NCBI RefSeq assembly: GCF_005862235.1
Contig: NZ_VCEK01000001.1
Coordinates: 434,001-498,000 of the forward strand
DNA: 64,000 nt
Source: Saccharomonospora piscinae
Lineage (GTDB): Bacteria; Actinomycetota; Actinomycetes; Mycobacteriales; Pseudonocardiaceae
Direction: 5' to 3'
The notes below the pieces were generated by a model. It was not told the origin of the DNA. It did no database searches and worked only from the letters and a program-made list of their open reading frames with translations. The position numbers and the translations under genes were made by a program. Every line of letters begins with the position of its first letter. The first letter of the stretch is position 1. This document shows positions 39,877 through 47,876 of this stretch, one piece after another.

Positions 39877-40890
39877 CTACTGCCCCTCGCCGCCCGAGTT
39901 CTCGGCGAAGGAGCCGTCGAGGTACTGCTCCTGCGGCAGCGGCTCGTCGTAGTCCAGCGAGCCGGTCTCCATCCACGTCTGTTCCATCGCCGCGAGCTGC
40001 TCGGGCAGCGGTGCCAGATCCGGCAGCCACGCGTACAGCGGAACGGACTTGACCTCCTCGACGCTCTGGTCGGTGGCCTCAGCGATGATCTGGAGGTTCT
40101 CCTCCGAGTACCGCTGCTCGCCCTGCAGGTCCTTCGCGGCCCGCGCGAGGGCGTTGTAGAACTTCTGCGCGTCCGGAGACTCGGCGAACTGACCACCGTA
40201 GAGCACGCCGGTGCCCGAGGTGCCCTCAGGCGTCGTCCACAGCTTCTCGGCCACACCGTCCTCGACGGCCATGTCCCAGAACGGCGCGGACACGAACGCC
40301 GCGTCGATCCCGCCGTTGCCCAGCGCGGCGGGCATGTCCGGGTTCGAGAGCTGGACGAACTCGACGTCCGACATCGAAAGGCCCGCCTCCTTGAGCGCCA
40401 TCCCGATGTAGAAGGCGCTGGTGGCGCTCTCGCCACCGAGCGCGCCGATCTTGAGGCCCTTGAGGTCGGCGACCGACGAAACCTTGCCGGAGTCCATCAG
40501 TTCCTTGGACACCACGAGCGCGGACGCGGGGTTCTCGGTGTCGCCGTCGGCGACGCCCATCGACCCGACGACCTTCACGTCCAGCCCGGTGTTGATGGCG
40601 CTGAACATGCCCGCGGAGAAGCCCGCGAGCACCGCGTCGAGCTTCCCGCTGGACGCGAGCGGGATCGCGTCCTGACCGGACTTCACGTTCTCCAGGTTGA
40701 CCGTGAGCCCCTCGTCCTCGAAGTAGCCCTTGTCCTGCGCCACGAACAGGGGCGCGAAAATGGGCAGCTGCACGTAGCCCACGTTGACAGTGCCGTCGCC
40801 CTCACCCGCTGTGTCGCCACCGCTCGTGCCGCACGCGGTCGCGCCGACGCCGAGCAGCAACGCTGCTGCCATAGCCGTCAGTTTTCTCAT
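39877..40890 (-). CDS. ABC importer substrate-binding lipoprotein (SsuA/NMT1 type)
   Basis: A 337-residue lipoprotein with lipobox VGATAC (Cys about 20) and a Gly/Asp-rich linker. The two-lobe NMT1/SsuA fold starts with VNVGYVQLPIFAPLFVAQDKGYFEDEGLTV and includes SGQDAIPLASSGKLDAVL. Family members bind sulfonates, nitrate, taurine, thiamine precursors or aromatic acids. The cluster encodes no SsuD-like monooxygenase, so sulfonate use is not supported. ATG 40890 overlaps the permease stop by 4 bases. Confidence 0.88.
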   Translation of the reverse strand: MRKLTAMAAALLLGVGATACGTSGGDTAGEGDGTVNVGYVQLPIFAPLFVAQDKGYFEDEGLTVNLENVKSGQDAIPLASSGKLDAVLAGFSAGMFSAINTGLDVKVVGSMGVADGDTENPASALVVSKELMDSGKVSSVADLKGLKIGALGGESATSAFYIGMALKEAGLSMSDVEFVQLSNPDMPAALGNGGIDAAFVSAPFWDMAVEDGVAEKLWTTPEGTSGTGVLYGGQFAESPDAQKFYNALARAAKDLQGEQRYSEENLQIIAEATDQSVEEVKSVPLYAWLPDLAPLPEQLAAMEQTWMETGSLDYDEPLPQEQYLDGSFAENSGGEGQ

Positions 40891-41759
40891 TGTTCCTTTC
40901 CCTTTTTTCGGGGTCCGCCGGAGTGCTGCCAGGGCAGCAGTGCCCGTTCGAGCACGATGATGAGGCCGGTCACCACGGCGCCGATGATCGAAACCGTGAT
41001 GAGGCCGACGAACATGGTCTGCGGCTGGAACAGCTGCCACGAGTTCCAGATCAGGTAGCCGAGTCCGTTGTTGGACGCCACGAACTCCACGGCGGTCACC
41101 ACGATCACGGCCATTCCCGCGGAGACGCGGAGTCCGGTCATGATCGACGGTGTCGCGCCGGGCAGCAGCACGTAGCGGAACAGCTTCCAGCCGCTGGCCT
41201 GGTAGGCGCGAGCGGCCTCCAGGATGCGGCCGTCGATCTGCACGATCCCGGCGAGCGTGTTGATCTGCACCACGAAGAACACCGAGATCGCCACCGAGAG
41301 CACCTTGGGAGTCTCGGTGAGACCGAAGATGAGCAGCAGCAGCGGCAGAATGGCGATCTTCGGCAGCGCGTAGAGCGCGGTGAACGTCGGGCCGAACGCC
41401 GCACGCAGCGGACGGGAGACGCCCATCACCAGGCCGACGAGCACCCCCGCGACGGCGCCGAGCACGAAGCCCGCCGCGAGCCGTCCCACCGTGGCGACCA
41501 CGTGAACCCACAGCTCGCCGCCGGCGATCATGTCCCAGCCACGTTCGACGATCTCGCTGGGCGGGGTGAACAGGCGCGCGTCGATGGCTCCGAACGCCGC
41601 CGCCAGCTCCCACAGCGCCAGCAACGCCACGGGCGTCAGGATCGCCAGCAGCAGGTCCCTGCCCCGCAGCATGCGGTGCCTGCGGTACTCGCGCTCGACC
41701 GCGGCGTCCACAGCCGACTGGTCACGCGCGATCTCGGTGTGTTCCAGGGATTTCGTCAT
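40887..41759 (-). CDS. ABC importer permease (SsuC type)
   Basis: A 290-residue permease with six helices. The EAA loop (EAARAYQASGWKLFRYVLLPGATPSIMTGL) is well formed, and TPPSEIVERGWDMI precedes the second helix as usual in SsuC/TauC proteins. It overlaps the ATPase gene by 4 bases upstream and the binding-protein gene by 4 bases downstream, so all three importer genes are translationally coupled. Confidence 0.9.
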   Translation of the reverse strand: MTKSLEHTEIARDQSAVDAAVEREYRRHRMLRGRDLLLAILTPVALLALWELAAAFGAIDARLFTPPSEIVERGWDMIAGGELWVHVVATVGRLAAGFVLGAVAGVLVGLVMGVSRPLRAAFGPTFTALYALPKIAILPLLLLIFGLTETPKVLSVAISVFFVVQINTLAGIVQIDGRILEAARAYQASGWKLFRYVLLPGATPSIMTGLRVSAGMAVIVVTAVEFVASNNGLGYLIWNSWQLFQPQTMFVGLITVSIIGAVVTGLIIVLERALLPWQHSGGPRKKGKEQ

Positions 41760-42559
41760 GAGAACCTCAACGATGCTTGAACTTCATCCCGGAGCGACTC
41801 CCAGATGTCCTGCTTCATCCTGGTGAATTCGGGATCGGTCTCGATGTCGACGGTGCGCGGCCTGCCGAACGGGACCTCGATGGTCTCCTTGACCCGGCCC
41901 GGACGTGCCGACATGACGACGATCCGGTCGCCGAGCAGGAGGGCTTCCTCGATCGAGTGGGTCACGAGGACCACGGTCTTGCGCTCGGCCTCCCACAGTT
42001 CGACGAGCTGTTCCTGCATGAGGATGCGGGTCTGGGCGTCCAGCGCGCCGAGCGGCTCGTCCATGAGCAGCGACGGTGAGCCGGTGGCGAACGCGCGTGC
42101 GATCGCGATGCGCTGCCGCATGCCTCCGGAGAGTTGGTGCGGGTAGGCCTGCTCGAACCCGGCGAGCCCCACCTCGGAGATCCAATGCCGGGCGTGCTCC
42201 TCCCGTTCCCTCTTGCCCACGGAGGCCATGTGCTCACCGAACGCGACGTTCTGCAGCACGGTGAACCAGGGCAGCGCGCCGTGGTCCTGGAAGACGAAGG
42301 CCGACCTCGGCACCCTCGACTCGGGCAGGTTGTTGTGGACGTGCCCGGCCGTGGCGGTCTCCAGTTCGCCGAGGATGCGCAGCAGCGTGGACTTGCCACA
42401 TCCCGACGGGCCGACGATGCAGGTGAACGAGCCCGCCCGGAAGCGGAGGTCGATGTTGGCCAGTGCCTGGACCTGGTTCTTGCCGACGAAGATCTTCGAG
42501 ACGTCGTCGACGACGAAGGCGTCCGTCGACGGAGCCGCGGTCGTTGAGGCTGGTGTCAT
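41756..42559 (-). CDS. ABC importer ATP-binding protein (SsuB type)
   Basis: A 267-residue ATPase with Walker A VGPSGCGKST (about 52-61), Q-loop FVFQDHGALPW, signature LSGGMRQRI and Walker B LLMDEPLGALD. The H-loop is LVTHSIEEALLL. All are canonical for the nitrate/sulfonate/taurine importer class. ATG 42559 is used; an in-frame start at 42640 would overlap the epimerase gene. The 14-base gap to that gene indicates one operon. Confidence 0.92.
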   Translation of the reverse strand: MTPASTTAAPSTDAFVVDDVSKIFVGKNQVQALANIDLRFRAGSFTCIVGPSGCGKSTLLRILGELETATAGHVHNNLPESRVPRSAFVFQDHGALPWFTVLQNVAFGEHMASVGKREREEHARHWISEVGLAGFEQAYPHQLSGGMRQRIAIARAFATGSPSLLMDEPLGALDAQTRILMQEQLVELWEAERKTVVLVTHSIEEALLLGDRIVVMSARPGRVKETIEVPFGRPRTVDIETDPEFTRMKQDIWESLRDEVQASLRFS

Positions 42560-42573
42560 AACTCGGATCCTGT

Positions 42574-43485
42574 TCACACTCGGCGCGGCTGCGATGGCGG
42601 GCTCTGCGGTGGAGCCGCCGCACCCTTGTCTTTTGAACATTCAAACATCGGAGGCTCCGGGGAACTGAAGACGCCTCCGAGATACCGCCGGTCCCAGTCT
42701 GCGGCGGAGCGCGACGGATCGCGCTCCGCACGGGCCAGCAACTCCTCCGCGTACGCCTCGGCGTCGTCCTCCGGCCGGAAGCCGATCGCGTCCCCACCGG
42801 CCCGGGAGAAGTAGCCCCGCGTGTTACGCGAGACGCCCCACACGATGCGGAATCCGGGCTTCTCGGTGCGCAGCGCGGCGTCCACGAGCCGCACGGCGTC
42901 CGGGGGCGAGAGCCACGTCGCCAGCATGCGCTCGCCCTGCGGGCGCGCGAACCGCGACGCGATCCGCAGGCAGACGACGTCCAGGCCGTAGCGGTCGTGA
43001 TAGAGGCTGCCCAGCGCTTCCAGCGCCGCCTTGCTCACGCCGTAGAAGGTGTTGGGCCGCGCGGGGACGTCGTCGGGCACGGGCGTGCCGTCCTCGGGCA
43101 CCGCGGCGAACCCGGCCGCGTGGATGGAGCTGGCCAGCACCACGCGCCCGGCGCCGGTGAGCCGCGCCGCCTCCAGCACCGCCTGGGTGCCGTCGATGTT
43201 GACGCGCGAGATCGTCGCCCAGTCCGACTCCAGTGGGATGCCCGCCAGATGCACGACGGCGTCACAGCCGGTGAACGCCTCGCGCAGCCGGTCGGCTTCG
43301 CCGAGATCGCAGCGCAACCACTCGACGCCCTCGGTGGCCGCCGTGGCGGGCCGGTCGAGCCGGTCGATGCCGACGATCCGGTGCCCTCGTGCGCGGAGGC
43401 CGGGCAGGATGTCACCGGCCAGCGAGCCCGCAGCCCCGGTGATCGCGACTCGCGACCCTCGCTCCCCCGCTGTCCGCGCCGCCAT
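42574..43485 (-). CDS. NAD-dependent epimerase/dehydratase, uronate-dehydrogenase-like
   Basis: A 303-residue extended SDR. The NAD motif TGAAGSLAGDI (about 14-24) is a GxxGxxG variant. HLAGIPLESDWATISRVNIDGT and the catalytic YGVSK (Tyr about 152) follow. The C-terminal WGVSRNTRGYF resembles uronate dehydrogenases, so oxidation of a sugar acid or related polyol is plausible. The last 30 residues are Pro/Gln-rich and unusual. Its start shares one base with the stop of the FAD oxidoreductase gene (TGATG), so the two are coupled. Confidence 0.8.
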   Translation of the reverse strand: MAARTAGERGSRVAITGAAGSLAGDILPGLRARGHRIVGIDRLDRPATAATEGVEWLRCDLGEADRLREAFTGCDAVVHLAGIPLESDWATISRVNIDGTQAVLEAARLTGAGRVVLASSIHAAGFAAVPEDGTPVPDDVPARPNTFYGVSKAALEALGSLYHDRYGLDVVCLRIASRFARPQGERMLATWLSPPDAVRLVDAALRTEKPGFRIVWGVSRNTRGYFSRAGGDAIGFRPEDDAEAYAEELLARAERDPSRSAADWDRRYLGGVFSSPEPPMFECSKDKGAAAPPQSPPSQPRRV

Positions 43486-44747
43486 CAGATCAGCGCACCC
43501 TGGTTCTCGAGCTCCCGGCGCACGCTCGCGTAGTCGTGTACGCCCGCGTCGGCGTAGACGGCGGCGGCCACCCCGCAGGCGTGGCCCGTGGCGAAGGAGG
43601 TGCCCATGACCCGCAGCGACGCATAGGCGGAGTTGTCGGAGCTGACCAGCCTGCCCCCGGCCCACAGGTTGTCCGTCGAGGACGAGCGGATCGCGCCGTA
43701 GGAGATGTGGTACCAGCCCTTGTCCCGGATACCGCCGTACTCGGTGACGCCGGGAGCCACGTGGTTCTCCATCGGCCAGCCACACCGCGCGACCGCGTCG
43801 TCCGGGCGCTTGCGGCCCGCCGAGACGTCCTCGGCCAGCACCGCGTCGACCCCCCGCAACCGGCGCGCCTCGCGGATGCCGATCTGCGGGCCCGTGAACG
43901 CGAGATACGCCTCCTCCCAGCCGGGCAGGAACCGCCGGAAGGCGTCGAGGTAGTGCCAGCTCAGCTCGCGGGCCCGCAGCTCGGCCTCGGTCAGTTCCTC
44001 GACACTCAGGGCGTCGCGGTGCTGGTCGGCGAGCAGCAGCATGACGTCACGGGCCACCGGCATGCGCACCGCGATGCCGCTGTCGCGGATCAGGGCATGC
44101 CCGGTGTCGGCCTCGTACTTGCCGACGGCCGCGGCCATCCCGGCCTGGGAGAGGTCCGCGTCGTCGGCGACCCCGCCGACCCGCATGACCAGCGTGCATG
44201 CCTGCCGCTCGGCCGCCTCGGACAGCCGCATCGCCGAACCGGACTCCGCGATCAGCGCGCCGTCGCCACTGCAGTCGACGAACGCGCGGCCGGTGATGCG
44301 CCGGTGGCCACCCCGGTGCACGATCTCGATCTCGGTGATCCGGCCGTCGGCGGTGGCGGCGCCGACGAGCTTGCTGTGCAGCAGCAGCGTCACCCCCGAC
44401 TCGCCGATCACCTGGTCGTAGACGCTTTTCGTGGTTTCAAGATCGAGCAGCACGACGGTGTTGCCGGTCTCGGCGATGGTCTGCGTGCGGTAGAGCCTGC
44501 GCTCGGCCAGCCGGTCGAGTACCTGCTGCCCGACTCCCCTGACAACCTGCGTGCCGGTCTGGTCGAAGAAGCCGCAGTGGGTGAGCACGGAGCTGTTGGT
44601 GGCGGCGCCACCCAGGAACCCGTACTGCTCCACGACGCACACCGACGCACCCGACCGGGCCGCACCGACGGCGGCGGCGATCCCCGCCGCACCGCCTCCG
44701 ACCACCACGACATCGAAGTCCGCGGTCGGCTCGACGTTCGAACTCAC
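43485..44747 (-). CDS. FAD-dependent oxidoreductase (FAD_oxidored type)
   Basis: A 420-residue flavoprotein. The dinucleotide motif VVVVGGGAAGIAAAVGAARSG lies at the N-terminus, followed by VVEQYGFLGGAATNS. DCSGDGALIAESG and the late LWAGGRLVSSDNSAYASLRVMGTSFATGHACG are typical of the FAD_oxidored (PF12831-like) family. Such enzymes oxidise diverse substrates, including sugar-like compounds. GTG 44747 is preferred because AGGAAAGG lies upstream; ATG 44786 adds 13 residues. It is first in a five-gene operon with an epimerase and an importer. Confidence 0.85.
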   Translation of the reverse strand: MSSNVEPTADFDVVVVGGGAAGIAAAVGAARSGASVCVVEQYGFLGGAATNSSVLTHCGFFDQTGTQVVRGVGQQVLDRLAERRLYRTQTIAETGNTVVLLDLETTKSVYDQVIGESGVTLLLHSKLVGAATADGRITEIEIVHRGGHRRITGRAFVDCSGDGALIAESGSAMRLSEAAERQACTLVMRVGGVADDADLSQAGMAAAVGKYEADTGHALIRDSGIAVRMPVARDVMLLLADQHRDALSVEELTEAELRARELSWHYLDAFRRFLPGWEEAYLAFTGPQIGIREARRLRGVDAVLAEDVSAGRKRPDDAVARCGWPMENHVAPGVTEYGGIRDKGWYHISYGAIRSSSTDNLWAGGRLVSSDNSAYASLRVMGTSFATGHACGVAAAVYADAGVHDYASVRRELENQGALI

Positions 44748-44878
44748 TGCAACCAAGCCTTTCCTCAAATGAAACCGGCGGTTCATCGCCCGGTTGGTGT
44801 GAGCTTGACCGCTCCCGTGTCATACGTCCAATACCGAGCATGCGCAGGCCCCATGCACACAGGGCATACCCTGGGGAC
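44748..44878. promoter_or_regulatory. Divergent promoter region between the LysR gene and the FAD/importer operon
   Basis: A 131-base region holding both promoters. For the LysR gene, TACCCT at 44867-44872 ends 6 bases before the GTG start, indicating a leaderless message. Several T-N11-A patterns typical of LysR sites can be drawn around GTCATACGTCCAATACC, but none stands out. Control of the operon by the adjacent LysR protein is the family norm. Confidence 0.5.
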
Positions 44879-45775
44879 GTGGAACTGCGTCAGCTCAGCT
44901 ACTTCAGCAAGGTCGCCGAGGCCCGGTCGTTCAGTAAGGCGGCGGCCATCCTCCACATGACCCAGCCCTCGCTGAGCAGGCAGATCATGGCGCTCGAACG
45001 GGAACTCGGGCACGCCCTGCTCATCCGCACCCCGCAGGGCGTCGAGCCCACCCCGGCCGGAGTCGGCCTGCTCAGCCACCTCGACAGCGTGTTCGCCCAG
45101 GTCGAGCGGATTCCGGAGGTGGTGAGAACCGCGGGCAACGAACTGCGGCTCGCCCGCATCGGGGTCCCTCAGGGACTACCGCAGGACTGGGGCGTCGCGC
45201 TGCTGCGGGCACTCGACCAGCAACTCCCCCGCGTGCGGGTGTCGCTGCACGAGGCGACGACCGAAGAGCAGCGGCAACTGCTGCAACACGGCATGATCGA
45301 TCTGGGACTGCTCCACACAGCCGCACCCGAGTTGACCTGCCGGTTCCTGCTCACCCAGCGCATGGGTGTGGCCGTGCCACCGGAATCGGCGCTGGCGACC
45401 GCGGCCACCATCAGCTTCGCCCAGCTCGACGGCCTCCGGGTCATGGCGCACGCGGCGGGCGAGGTGGACGTCGAGGTCAGCCGCGTCCAGCAGCTGACGG
45501 AAGCGGCGGGGGCCGAAACGGAGTGGCTGTTCCGGCGCTTCTCGGAACACAGCTGGCTGATCGCACTGGCGTCCAAGGTGGACGGTGTGCTCGTGACGCG
45601 GACGTCGGCACGGCGGCACCTGCCGAACTGGGTCTGGGTACCGGTGACCGACCGCGACGCGGCCGGCGACGACCTCGACATCCGCACCTGGGCGGCGTGG
45701 CGCGATCCCGCACCGTCGCACCTGCGCGAGATCGTCGACGTCATGCGCTCGGTCGCCGACTCCGACCACGGCTGA
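44879..45775 (+). CDS. LysR-family transcriptional regulator
   Basis: A 298-residue regulator. The N-terminal winged helix (LRQLSYFSKVAEARSFSKAAAILHMTQPSLSRQIMALERELG) is canonical. The effector-binding domain (about 88-290) begins LARIGVPQGLP. GTG 44879 is chosen for its start VELRQL and the leaderless promoter box; the frame opens earlier at 44840. It is divergent from the FAD oxidoreductase/epimerase/importer operon and probably senses the imported compound or its first product. Confidence 0.9.
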   Translation: MELRQLSYFSKVAEARSFSKAAAILHMTQPSLSRQIMALERELGHALLIRTPQGVEPTPAGVGLLSHLDSVFAQVERIPEVVRTAGNELRLARIGVPQGLPQDWGVALLRALDQQLPRVRVSLHEATTEEQRQLLQHGMIDLGLLHTAAPELTCRFLLTQRMGVAVPPESALATAATISFAQLDGLRVMAHAAGEVDVEVSRVQQLTEAAGAETEWLFRRFSEHSWLIALASKVDGVLVTRTSARRHLPNWVWVPVTDRDAAGDDLDIRTWAAWRDPAPSHLREIVDVMRSVADSDHG

Positions 45776-45784
45776 GATCCCGTC

Positions 45785-45838
45785 GACCCCGCCGACCCCG
45801 CCGACCCCACCGACCCCGCCGACGCCGCCGACGCCACT
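45785..45838. repeat. 9-bp tandem repeat (GACCCCGCC)
   Basis: Six head-to-tail 9-bp units follow the LysR stop, the first four GACCCCGCC or GACCCCACC and the last two GACGCCGCC-like. The length is a multiple of three, but the repeat is outside any gene on the plus strand. It may be a slippage-prone microsatellite. Confidence 0.8.
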
Positions 45839-45943
45839 GCGGCCGGCCCGGAACGGGACGTTCGACCCCGGCCGGGCGGCCGGAAGGCGGCGTAACGTTA
45901 GGTTGTCTAGTTGTACGGCTACCGAGACAGTTCAGGGACCGGC

Positions 45944-46438
45944 GTGGAACGAATTGCGCTGCGGCTGCGGGAGTTCGTGGTCGCCACCGACGAGTACCGC
46001 AAGGCGATGGCCACCGCCGCTGGCATGGGGACCAACGAGGCGACCACGCTCGGCGAGATCCTGCACCAGGGCCCGCTGCCGCCGTCGGCGCTGGTCAAGC
46101 GCCTCGGCATCACCTCGGCCAGCGTGACCGCACTGCTCGACCGGCTGGAGGCGGCGGGAATGGTCGAGCGCAGGGCGCATGACACCGACCGCCGGAGCGT
46201 GCTCGTGTCCCTCACCGCGCGCGGCCACGGCGTCGTCTCGACGATGTTCGCCATGTTCGACGCCGACGTCATGTCGGCGGTACGCGAAGCCAGCCCCGAG
46301 CACATCGCCGAGTTCAGTGCCGTACTCGGCCGCATCAGCGCCGGTCTGCGAGCCCGCGCCCACGACGCCGACAGCATCGTCGCCACACTCAGCGACGGAA
46401 GCCGCACCCGCCCGTCCGGTTCACCGGAAATCGGCTGA
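45944..46438 (+). CDS. MarR-family transcriptional regulator
   Basis: A 164-residue regulator with the winged helix LPPSALVKRLGITSASVTALLDRLEAAGMVERRAHDTDRRSVLVSLTARG, including the conserved Asp-Arg-Arg wing. The GTG 45944 start follows CAGGGACC. A TTG at 45911, 6 bases after TAGGTT, would add 11 residues as a leaderless start and cannot be excluded. There is no obvious target operon. The downstream gap holds a perfect palindrome that could be its site. Confidence 0.85.
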   Translation: MERIALRLREFVVATDEYRKAMATAAGMGTNEATTLGEILHQGPLPPSALVKRLGITSASVTALLDRLEAAGMVERRAHDTDRRSVLVSLTARGHGVVSTMFAMFDADVMSAVREASPEHIAEFSAVLGRISAGLRARAHDADSIVATLSDGSRTRPSGSPEIG

Positions 46439-46480
46439 CATTCTCGGCAGCCGAGATAGTTCGCTGCCGACATTCTCGGC
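46437..46480. promoter_or_regulatory. Palindrome cluster after the marR gene
   Basis: TCTCGGC-A-GCCGAGA (46442-46456) is a perfect 15-base dyad. GACATTCTCGGC occurs at 46437-46448 and again at 46469-46480, exactly 32 bases apart (three helical turns), and GCCGA-CATTC-TCGGC is a further dyad. It could be a terminator for marR or an operator for the next gene. The following 230 bases to 46711 contain no gene but are strikingly AT-rich around 46480-46580. Confidence 0.5.
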
Positions 46481-46711
46481 CAACTGCATTGTTCGTTACA
46501 AAAACTGCCGGATTCGGCTTGCTTCGTTCTTCGTCTTGGTGAACTGTGGAATTACAGGGCAGTAACGACAAGCCAAGAATACGCGACACCCCGCCGCGAC
46601 GCCTGTAGCCGACGGAAACCGCGCCGCGCAACCGTCGACCATTTCTCCCCGCCCAGCAGGGTGCCGAGGCTCCGACCCGATCCCACACAATCCATCGAGC
46701 AGAGAACTGCG

Positions 46712-47239
46712 ATGTCCACGACGAACCCGAACGCCCCTGTCACCCCGAAAGCCGCTCCGCCGTGGCTGCGCGAGCTGGCCCACGCACGTTCCCGCTACAT
46801 CGAACTGCTCGGCTGGCCGATCGAGATCCATATCGGCAGCCGCAGCGTGATCGTGCCGGTGGGCGAGACCCTCGACTCGATCACCATGCCGCCGCCACTG
46901 GCCCGCGCGGTGCAGGCGGAACTGCGCATCACCATGCTGGCCGGACCGGTGGTCACCGGCCCCGAAAACGACACCTGGACCTTCTTCACGCAGCCCACCG
47001 CGACCACGGCCCTCCCGCCAGGGCTGGCCGAACTGCGGGTGATCCCCGCCGCGCGGGGACACTGTGTCCCGCTCCCCCAGGATCTGCACTGCCAGGATGG
47101 GTGCTGCTGGGTGGAGACACCGGGCGCCCACCCGGCACTGCCGCCCTGGCCCGCGGTCGTCGCGACCACGCGGCGGGTGGTTGCGCGAAACCGCCCACGA
47201 ATCCGCACGGCGGACCCGGCGCTGTCCCTGACCGCGTGA
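46712..47239 (+). CDS. Conserved actinobacterial protein of unknown function
   Basis: A 175-residue soluble protein. RYIELLGWPIEIHIGSRSVIVPVGETLDSITMPPPLA, then MLAGPVVTGPENDTWTFFTQPT and LPPGLAELRVIPAARGHCVPLPQ, resemble a family of short actinomycete proteins distantly similar to the N-terminal part of bifunctional primase-polymerase proteins. No catalytic motif of a primase is visible. A Cys cluster CQDGCCW lies near 130. ATG 46712 is used. It is a single gene behind a long AT-rich leader. Function unknown. Confidence 0.6.
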   Translation: MSTTNPNAPVTPKAAPPWLRELAHARSRYIELLGWPIEIHIGSRSVIVPVGETLDSITMPPPLARAVQAELRITMLAGPVVTGPENDTWTFFTQPTATTALPPGLAELRVIPAARGHCVPLPQDLHCQDGCCWVETPGAHPALPPWPAVVATTRRVVARNRPRIRTADPALSLTA

Positions 47240-47246
47240 TCAGCCG

Positions 47247-47777
47247 CTACTGCTGCGGCTCCCGGACCGCGACCAGCGACAGCGTGAAGCGCAGCCGCCG
47301 CCCGGTCATGCCCTTCATGGCGGTCACGCCCCACGCGTAGCGATCCACCTCGGCACTGCCACGCAGTTCCAGCCGCTCGTCCCGCGCCCGCACCGCGTCG
47401 ACCCGCACGGGCAGCGACTCGGTGCGGCCCCGCACCGTCAACGCTCCCCGCAGCACCCAGCCGGACTCGTCACGTTCCACACCGTCGGCCGCGTAGGCGA
47501 TGTCGGGATGCCGTGCGGCATCGAGGTACTGCTTGGACGCCACGACCTTGTCGCGCGCCGAACTGCTGGTGGTGAAGCTGTCCGCGGCGATCATCGCGGA
47601 CACGGTGGAGGACTCGGCGGGCTCGCCGACCCGCACCACACCCTCGCGGAGAGCGAAAGTGCCGCGCACCGGTGCGAGGCCGAACAGGTGCGTGGTGGTG
47701 AAATCGAGCGTGGATTTCTCCGCGTCCATGCGGTAGGTGCCCGCGGCCGGTACGTCGATGGTCTCGGTGGTGGTCAC
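47247..47777 (-). CDS. YceI-family protein
   Basis: A 176-residue lipocalin-like protein with the YceI pattern GTYRMDAEKSTLDFTTTHLFGLAPVRGTF, then SSTVSAMIAADSFTT and RHPDIAYAADGVE. YceI proteins bind isoprenoid or amide lipids in a hydrophobic barrel. No signal peptide is present, so this copy is probably cytosolic. GTG 47777 follows GGGAGGACC. It converges on the preceding gene with an 8-base gap. Confidence 0.88.
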   Translation of the reverse strand: MTTTETIDVPAAGTYRMDAEKSTLDFTTTHLFGLAPVRGTFALREGVVRVGEPAESSTVSAMIAADSFTTSSSARDKVVASKQYLDAARHPDIAYAADGVERDESGWVLRGALTVRGRTESLPVRVDAVRARDERLELRGSAEVDRYAWGVTAMKGMTGRRLRFTLSLVAVREPQQ

Positions 47778-47876
47778 GCGGCGGTCCTCCCGGTCGGCGG
47801 CGAAGCGCCCACTGTAGCGCGTGCGCGGACCCGCTGGACGCGCTCACGAACGGTTTCATTCGGGCGGGCACACCGC

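Noticed and set aside
39877-42559. Alkanesulfonate utilisation operon ssuABC
   Set aside because: The importer class fits, but there is no SsuD, SsuE or TauD. Neighbouring enzymes are dehydrogenases, so the gene symbols were withheld.
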